A DNA stretch of 64,000 nt from positions 78,573,001 through 78,637,000 of the forward strand of contig CM075656.1 of assembly GCA_037953625.1 (NCBI GenBank), read 5' to 3'. The notes under the pieces were generated by a model. The model was not told the origin of the DNA and did no database searches. It saw only the letters and a list, made by a program, of their open reading frames with translations. The stretch comes from Crotalaria pallida (lineage: Eukaryota; Streptophyta; Magnoliopsida; Fabales; Fabaceae). Positions 58,692-64,000 of this stretch are shown here, one piece after another (position 1 is the first letter of the stretch; every line of letters starts with the position of its first letter). The position numbers and the translations under genes are program-made.

Positions 58692-58934
58692 TAACTAAAA
58701 CCAAAACACATTGAACTTTTAGGGACCAAAACCATAAATAAGTCAAGTAAATAAATAAATAAATAAACAATCATTACACAGTACTGATGTAACAATTTTG
58801 CTGACGTGGCCCATGTGTTGTGCTGCGACAATTATTTTTCCTAGCAATTCACACTTCAGCTATACTGATAAGTGATTTCATTGTAAGAGCCCCTGCATTT
58901 CATCTCCACTTTTCTTTATCTTCAACTTCAAGAT

Positions 58935-59581
58935 TTACCATCTGAGCTTTGGTGGGAAGTACTGCAAATTAAACCCAAGAAAAAATTGAAAAGAGTGCTC
59001 ACAAGTCACAACATTTATAGATATATATGTAACAGAGAAGGGTGGATTAAACAATAGATTATTACAAAACTTTAATTTCTCACCTTCTCGATGAGAGACT
59101 TATAGTATGGCTTAACTTTCCCAACATCAATATGAACATTGCTCTTGCTGTAGAGATCATACTTGCTGTATATCGAATCATATCATAAAATGTAAAATAA
59201 ACATGATAAGCTTTGGATGAATAAGCATTTCAATGACATGATACCAAATTGATATTCTGAAATTAATTAAAAAAATTTTATTTTTTGATATATTGAAAGC
59301 TAAAGCAAAAGCAATCAGCTTACCCAAATATGTCAAGCCACTTCAGATTCTCCGCATCCTTTTCATTGTACAAGTGTTTGTACGCTCCTGTCTTGAATAA
59401 AGCTGCAAGATTATGCACAAATTTGAAGTCACGCGCATATGTTATTGTTAAATTTGTTCAATTAGCTAGACAGGGTTTATTCATAGCATAAAGTAAAAGA
59501 ATTATACGTACGATGAAAGGAGTGAAATCGGATAAGGAACAATGCCAACGAAGGTAAGGTAGTGTTGTTTCCCTTAGCAAC
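58935..59581 (-). pseudogene. MIOX-like: myo-inositol oxygenase, 3' part only (four exons)
   Basis: Minus-strand exons 59512-59581, 59324-59402, 59084-59165 and 58935-58961, with correct GT-AG sites and phases. They encode NTTLPSLALFLIRFHSFH, LFKTGAYKHLYNEKDAENLK, KYDLYSKSNVHIDVGKVKPY and the true end YFPPKLRW plus stop. This is the C-terminal third of MIOX, which cleaves myo-inositol to D-glucuronate with a di-iron centre. By comparison with the mouse enzyme, the fragment keeps two ligand positions (His of RFHSF, Asp of KYD); the His/Asp ligands of the N-terminal two thirds are not in the window. Upstream is a SINE, a MITE and a LINE tail. The reading frame is undamaged, so the remnant is either a recent truncation or an end of a gene whose 5' part was moved. 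Confidence 0.82.
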
Positions 59582-59675
59582 CTGCACATTTCAATGAATT
59601 GATCCATGGTGTATTAGATTTTGAATGAGATGATTTTGCTGAATGTTATTAATTAGAGTAAATCTTCAATTCAGT

Positions 59676-59899
59676 AAACGGGGGTTGGCTCAAGTGGTGT
59701 GATTCTGTCAACTTGAGAACTTGGGAATGAGGCTTGAGATTAAGAAATCTCAGGTTCGATTCTCAGTTAATTAATACATCCCACTGTGAGAGGCATAGGA
59801 ACACGACCTCGTGCAGGATTAGTCTCAAGGGTTCCCTGGTATTAAGGGTGTTCTTGGAGACACTTGTGATATTGGCCAATGAGTACAGACAAAAAAAAA
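59676..59899 (+). mobile_element. SINE, family A, beside the MIOX remnant
   Basis: A 21-bp duplication with two mismatches (agagtaaatcttc at 59655 and 59900). B box caggttcgattctcag and body gcaggattagtctcaagg, ctggtattaagggtg as in the copy at 11455-11670. Confidence 0.9.
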
Positions 59900-59939
59900 A
59901 GAGTAAATCTTCGATTCAATGATCCAAAAATGAAAAATA

Positions 59940-60190
59940 TACTTCTTTCGGTTCTTATTATAAGTCTGTTTGACCAATTTTCACATCCTGTGGCATTGGA
60001 AATGTAAATATTTAGTATATTTTTTCAAAAGTATCCTTGTAATTATTATTGAGAATTTAAAAAGTATTTAAAGAAGGGTGTTTGTAAAAAAGAAGTAATT
60101 AATATGACCATTGAAAAATGAAAATGAGGTTTATATTAAAGAAAAAAAATCTTTAAAAAAGACTTATAGTATTTAAGAGCGAAGGGAATA
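59940..60190. mobile_element. Stowaway-like MITE, decayed
   Basis: Left end tacttctttcggttcttatt, right end gacttatagtatttaagagc then gaagggaata, inverse partners. TA borders. Confidence 0.65.
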
Positions 60191-60329
60191 TATTCTCTAA
60201 TAAATCAATTTAAATATCCTCTTAATAACAAAAAGTGATACATGTTATTTTTGAACTAATTATTGATGATGCAAGTCATCAATACATGATGATGCAACAG
60301 ATAATATGATATACATAAAAATTGTAATA

Positions 60330-61393
60330 GCAAATAAAATGAAAGGAAGGTGTATTAGAGGAAATGGCCCGATCTTCAGCGTATTAAAGGTTTTTTTTTT
60401 ATGGAAAGTGTGTCATGATAGGCTACTGACAAATGTGGAGAGATGTCGTAGAGGTTTGACTTCTTCTAACACTTGTGTGTTTGTGTGCTCCTGAAACGTT
60501 GCTCCACTTGCTTCGTGACTGTGAGGATGTGAGCAGAATTTGGGTGCGGCTTCTTCGACATGATCAGCTCAATAGTTTCTTTTCTTTGAACCTACAAGAT
60601 TGGTTATGCCTTAATCTTTTTAAGCGTGATATGGGTCGTGATGACATGGATTGGCGTGTGTTTTTTATTGTTATTATTTGGAGTTTTTGGAAGGAGAGAA
60701 ATGAGTTGGTGTTCAATAATGCAGGTTTGCTTAACCGGATTTAATCTTTCGAGTTTCGAGTTTTGCTAATCACAATATTTCAAGTTCTTGTTGTCCCTTG
60801 CATAACTATGTGATGAAACATGAAGAATTGATTTCTTGGGAGGCTCCTAAGGATGGTAGTTTGAAACTTAATGTTGATAGGTCCTATAGACGAAATTCTA
60901 ATACAACTGCATGTGGAGGCTTATTCCGTGATTCCACATGTAAGTTTGTTGCTGGTTTCCATTGTTTTTTAGGGGTTTGTTCTTCCCTTCTTGCTGAATG
61001 TTGGATATTAAACAAGCCTTTTTTATGGGAATTGGTCATATAGATTGAGCTTGATTCGCTTGTTACTGTTGATATGGTCAAGGGTTGTTATAAATCCCAT
61101 CATCACTGTTCTGCTATGATCTGTGAGATTAAGAAGCTTCTGTCTCAGGTTGTTATAAATCCCATCATCACTGTTCTGCTATGATCTGTGAGATTAAGAA
61201 GCTTCTGTCTCAGTTACCTTGGTGTAGCATTCACCATGTTTATAGAAAAGCAAACCGTGGTGAGGATTTCTTGGCCAATATTGGGCACACAGATTCTTAT
61301 GAAGTTACTCTCATTTCTGATATTCCTCCGGAGCTTTTTAGTATTATTTGTGAGGATGCTTATGGGATTGTTTTTCCTCGTAGTATTGTGTAA
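60330..61393 (+). pseudogene. LINE 3' part: zinc-binding RT tail and RNase H remnant
   Basis: Broken plus-strand coding sequence in several frames. The first part (FFLWKVCHDRLLTNVERCRR, then TLLHLLRDCEDVSRIWVRLL) is the zinc-binding segment after the reverse transcriptase of plant LINEs. The second part (DGSLKLNVDRSYRRNS, LFRDSTCKFVAGF, then HHVYRKANRGEDFLANIG) is an RNase H domain typical of such LINEs and of 'putative ribonuclease H' proteins. Frameshifts at about 60490 and 60745, a stop near 61040 and a 65-bp duplication inactivate it. The T-rich and (ta)n end near 61430-61445 may be the LINE tail. Confidence 0.75.
61083..61212 (+). repeat. 65-bp perfect tandem duplication
   Basis: Copies at 61083-61147 and 61148-61212, starting ggttgttataaatcccatca and ending cttctgtctca. 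65 is not a multiple of three, so the duplication changes the frame of the RNase H remnant. Confidence 0.95.
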
Positions 61394-61445
61394 TTTGTTT
61401 TTTCTGGGCTAGTGCCACGTTGATTTTATATATATATATATATAA

Positions 61446-61960
61446 AAGAAGGAGTAAGTTTCAAGTTCATTTAATCCACAACTTCATATACATGTAAATA
61501 ATAAAAATATTATTGAAGAGGTTATCGCTTAGGTTGTCTAATTATACTCTGAAAATTTGTCGCTGGCCGATTGAGTTGGAGGTTAGCCTAATTATTATTA
61601 TTTTTTTAATCATGTATCCTCCAGCGGATAATAAAAAATTAATCCCTTTCGAGACGTAAATAATACCGAAGTGAGTTTTGTTTCTACCAGCAAAGTTTTT
61701 TCCATACCTACTACAGAATCAAATCCCTAACATCATGTTTAAAAAACCAAATCATCTCTCAATTATGTTGAACCTTGTTGATTGGAGGTTAGTCTAATAA
61801 AAGGGATCGCGATAAAACACACATATATACATTTTCTTAACACAACATAGGTATCAAACTTTAAAAAAAATTAATTTAATCATTTATTAATTATGGTGAT
61901 CTTTGTTTGTTGATCGGTTAAAAGTAAAAAGTAATCTCATTGAGCTCTTTTTACAATTCT
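61446..61960. other. spacer, nothing recognised
   Basis: AT-rich. gttggaggttagcctaatta (about 61576) and gattggaggttagtctaata (about 61779) form a diverged direct repeat. No gene. Confidence 0.3.
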
Positions 61961-62126
61961 TTTAATCTTTTGTCTTTCATGTATCCATCGATGCGAGCAC
62001 GTTGACTAATCCATTGGGTACGGTTCGACTTTTTCGAGAGTGACCCTTCCAACTAAAATTCTTTACATTTGCAAAAGTTGGAGATCGAACTTCCAATCAT
62101 TTGCTTAAGTGGCATAGCCCTACTTC
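61961..62126 (-). mobile_element. SINE-like element, minus strand
   Basis: On the minus strand a head with atgccacttaagcaaatg and B box ggaagttcgatctcc, then a body containing gggtcactctcgaaaaag. Flanks ctttttacaattc (61946) and ccttttacaattc (62126) look like a duplication. Confidence 0.6.
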
Positions 62127-63399
62127 CTTTTACAATTCATTCACAAGTAAAAGTAGTAAACAATATTTTGGTTTCTTATTAAATTTTTAAACAAAAAGGT
62201 GGATATATATAAATATAACACAACTTTTCTATTCATGTTCTTCCGGTATATCGTGTCCTCTTATTCTATTTTGTTATAATTAGTAAAAACTTATTGAAAG
62301 GCAGAATAAAATAAATTTATGAAGACCTCGTTTATATATTATACGGTTTTGATATACTCAGCCCTGAGTTTAAGCATTAAATAGTTTTCTTTGTTCACTA
62401 ATTATAACAACGTCATTTATTAGTATTAATTAGGATTAATTAAAAATATATCTTTTTTATTTACTATAATTCTTCTGATTTAATATTTTACAATATCTTT
62501 TGTATCATTTTTTCTTTTATCTTTTATCTTTTAAGGTTTGCTTTTTAAAAAACAAAACTTATACAAAGTACAACAACCTACTTCTGAACAAAGGAACCTG
62601 ATACATCTATTTGGGGCTGAGGTGCTGAGCGTAAAGATCAAAGACGGACAAGGGAAAAATACAGTATTAAACACTTTGTTATATGAAACATAATAGAATA
62701 TAGGGGTCATGTATTTGTAATTAAATGGGGATGTATGTAATATGTTTGAGCTCTTTTTGCTTCACAAGGTTTGACTTGTATTTTAAACTATTGCTCAACA
62801 GCAATAATAATATTTTTTTGCTTATAAAAAAAACTTGAATAAAGGGAGAATGGAGAGGTAAAAAACCATTTTCATTCTTCACCTATGCTTTAATCTTTAT
62901 GCCTCTATTTATTTGAAACTTTATTTTTAAAATCACAAAAAAAAAATATATCACCCTGTGTAAGGAAAACCCTTTTGTTTAGTTATAGGTTGTTATTTTT
63001 TATAAGTTTTTTTTATATACTTATAAAAAAGAAAAAGGAAAGAGAAAATGATATAAAAGGTATTATTGTAAAAAAATGTCAAATCAAAAAAATTAAAAGT
63101 AGTAAATGAAAAAGATATATTTTTAATTAATACTAATAAATGTTGTTGTTGTAACAAATGAAAAGAGAAAATTATTAATACTTAAACTCAGCTATCAAAA
63201 CCGTATATTATATATGATTCAGTAAGTTACCTCTAATAGTATCATTCTAAATTTGACTTATTATGGCTGCCCGCACTAGTTGTTGCGACATTGGACGAGC
63301 AGATAAGATGAGGAGGATCCTATCAAAAGCAATATGTGGCTATTTGCTGCTCTTGTCATATATCAAATGTGCAAGTTGAGAATCATGTTTTTTATTAGG
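62127..63399. other. spacer, possible LINE tail at 62570-62830
   Basis: AT-rich throughout. 62740-62830 ends with ttgcttataaaaaaaac after caacagcaataataatattt, similar to plant LINE tails. No coding sequence seen. Confidence 0.35.
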
Positions 63400-63790
63400 C
63401 TTATTTAAGTTTTTGGTTCCCGAAAGTTGACCGTGTTTTGGTTTTAGTCCCTATCTTTTTATTTGATCGGTCCTAGTCCTTAAAAGTTCAAAAAAATTTG
63501 GTTTTGGTTCCTGCCGTTAAATTTTGTCGTTAATGCTGACGTGGTAAACGGAATTTAAAAAAAAAAATAATAAAAAAATAATTAAATTTATAAAAAAAAT
63601 AAAAAAAATTTTAAAAACATTATTTAAGTTTTTGGTCCCCGAAAGTTGACCGTATTTTGGTTTTAGTCCCTATCTTTTTATTTGATCTATTCTAGTCCTT
63701 AAAAGTTCAAAAAAAATTGGTTTTGGTCTCTGCTGTTAAATTTTGTCGTTCATGCTAATGTGGCAAACAAAATTTTAAAAAAATAATTAA
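63400..63790. repeat. direct repeat of about 160 bp (arm of a TIR element)
   Basis: Copy 1 (about 63406-63560) and copy 2 (about 63625-63780) share ttatttaagtttttggt, ccgaaagttgaccgt, tttggttttagtccctat, agtccttaaaagttcaaaaa and gttaaattttgtcgtt in the same order. Such sequences usually form arms of Mutator-like foldback elements. A partner arm would lie beyond the window. Confidence 0.65.
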
Positions 63791-64000
63791 ATTTAAAAAA
63801 AAATTAAAAAAAAAACCTCAAAACCCGTACCCAACCCCACCCCAGCCACCCTCCCCTCTTCCTCTCTCTCTGTCCCTCAATCACTTGGCTCTCTCCCTCC
63901 CTCACGCCCTCCATCACGCCACCGCTCTTCCCTCTCTCAAGAACACAGATCGCGTCTTTATCCCTCCCTCATGCCACTGCTCTTCCCTCTCTCAAGGCAA
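63791..64000. other. C/T-rich end of window
   Basis: Pyrimidine-rich with imperfect ctctccctccctcacgcc repeats (about 63890-63990). It may be the leader of a gene or captured sequence inside the element starting at 63400. The window ends before anything can be called. Confidence 0.3.

Larger units (their letters stand above)
54968..58745. mobile_element. TIR element interrupted by a gag-only LTR retrotransposon
   Basis: The left arm (cattaaagttcagcgtgttt, tggttttaatctctgg, aagttattttgaccggg) is matched inverted by a right arm that is cut in two: 55385-55413 (cccgatcaaaataacttataag) and 58692-58745 (aactaaaaccaaaacacatt, gaacttttaggg). The LTR element at 55414-58691 lies in the cut. Without it the TIR element would be about 500 bp. 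Confidence 0.65.

Noticed and set aside
1..64000. CRISPR arrays, operons, bacterial promoters, rRNA genes
   Set aside because: None seen. The gene structure is that of plant nuclear DNA with spliceosomal introns.

Overview
The window is nuclear DNA of a flowering plant. It is AT-rich, with GT-AG introns, tRNA-derived SINEs, MITEs, Mutator-like and LTR elements, and gene families whose closest remembered relatives are in dicots. The repeat style suggests a legume, but that is an impression and was not tested.

Layout. A NAC transcription factor (NAC075 type, minus strand, six coding exons, 461 codons plus stop) lies at 1.6-6.8 kb. A repeat-rich gap from 7 to 30 kb holds Stowaway and Tourist MITEs, SINEs with clear target-site duplications, an 18-bp-flanked LINE tail, two long (TA)n tracts, a 4-kb Mutator-like element with a broken FAR1/OTU gene (17.6-21.7 kb), and a small Pack-MULE-like element carrying a piece that resembles a COP1-interacting-protein-7-like gene (28.4-28.9 kb). 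Next come an ATP-dependent 6-phosphofructokinase (plus, 13 exons, 546 aa, 30.7-35.0 kb), the AP-4 complex sigma subunit (plus, 4 exons, 143 aa, 37.9-39.9 kb) and a gamma-glutamyltransferase / glutathione hydrolase (minus, 7 exons, 619 aa, 41.2-45.4 kb). The rest is again mostly transposons: a young Ty1/copia element with 249-bp LTRs and a 5-bp duplication (46.9-53.0 kb), a stack of nested foldback elements (53.5-54.9 kb), a gag-only gypsy-type element inserted in another TIR element (55.0-58.7 kb), a 3' fragment of a myo-inositol oxygenase gene (58.9-59.6 kb), a SINE, a Stowaway MITE and an eroded LINE tail (60.3-61.4 kb). The right end holds only repeats.

The four intact host genes do not form a pathway. 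PFK controls glycolysis, GGT breaks down glutathione and its conjugates, AP-4 sorts cargo at the trans-Golgi network, and NAC075-type proteins regulate vascular/secondary-wall and age-related programmes. They are linked by ancestry: the order NAC075 - PFK - GGT matches three adjacent Arabidopsis genes (At4g29230, At4g29220, At4g29210, from memory), and the MIOX fragment recalls the MIOX4-PFK3 neighbours (At4g26260/At4g26270). The window is therefore an old collinear block, enlarged by transposons, with AP4S added.

Exon coordinates were derived by hand from splice sites and checked by codon phase. Transposon ends were placed by eye. No database search was run.
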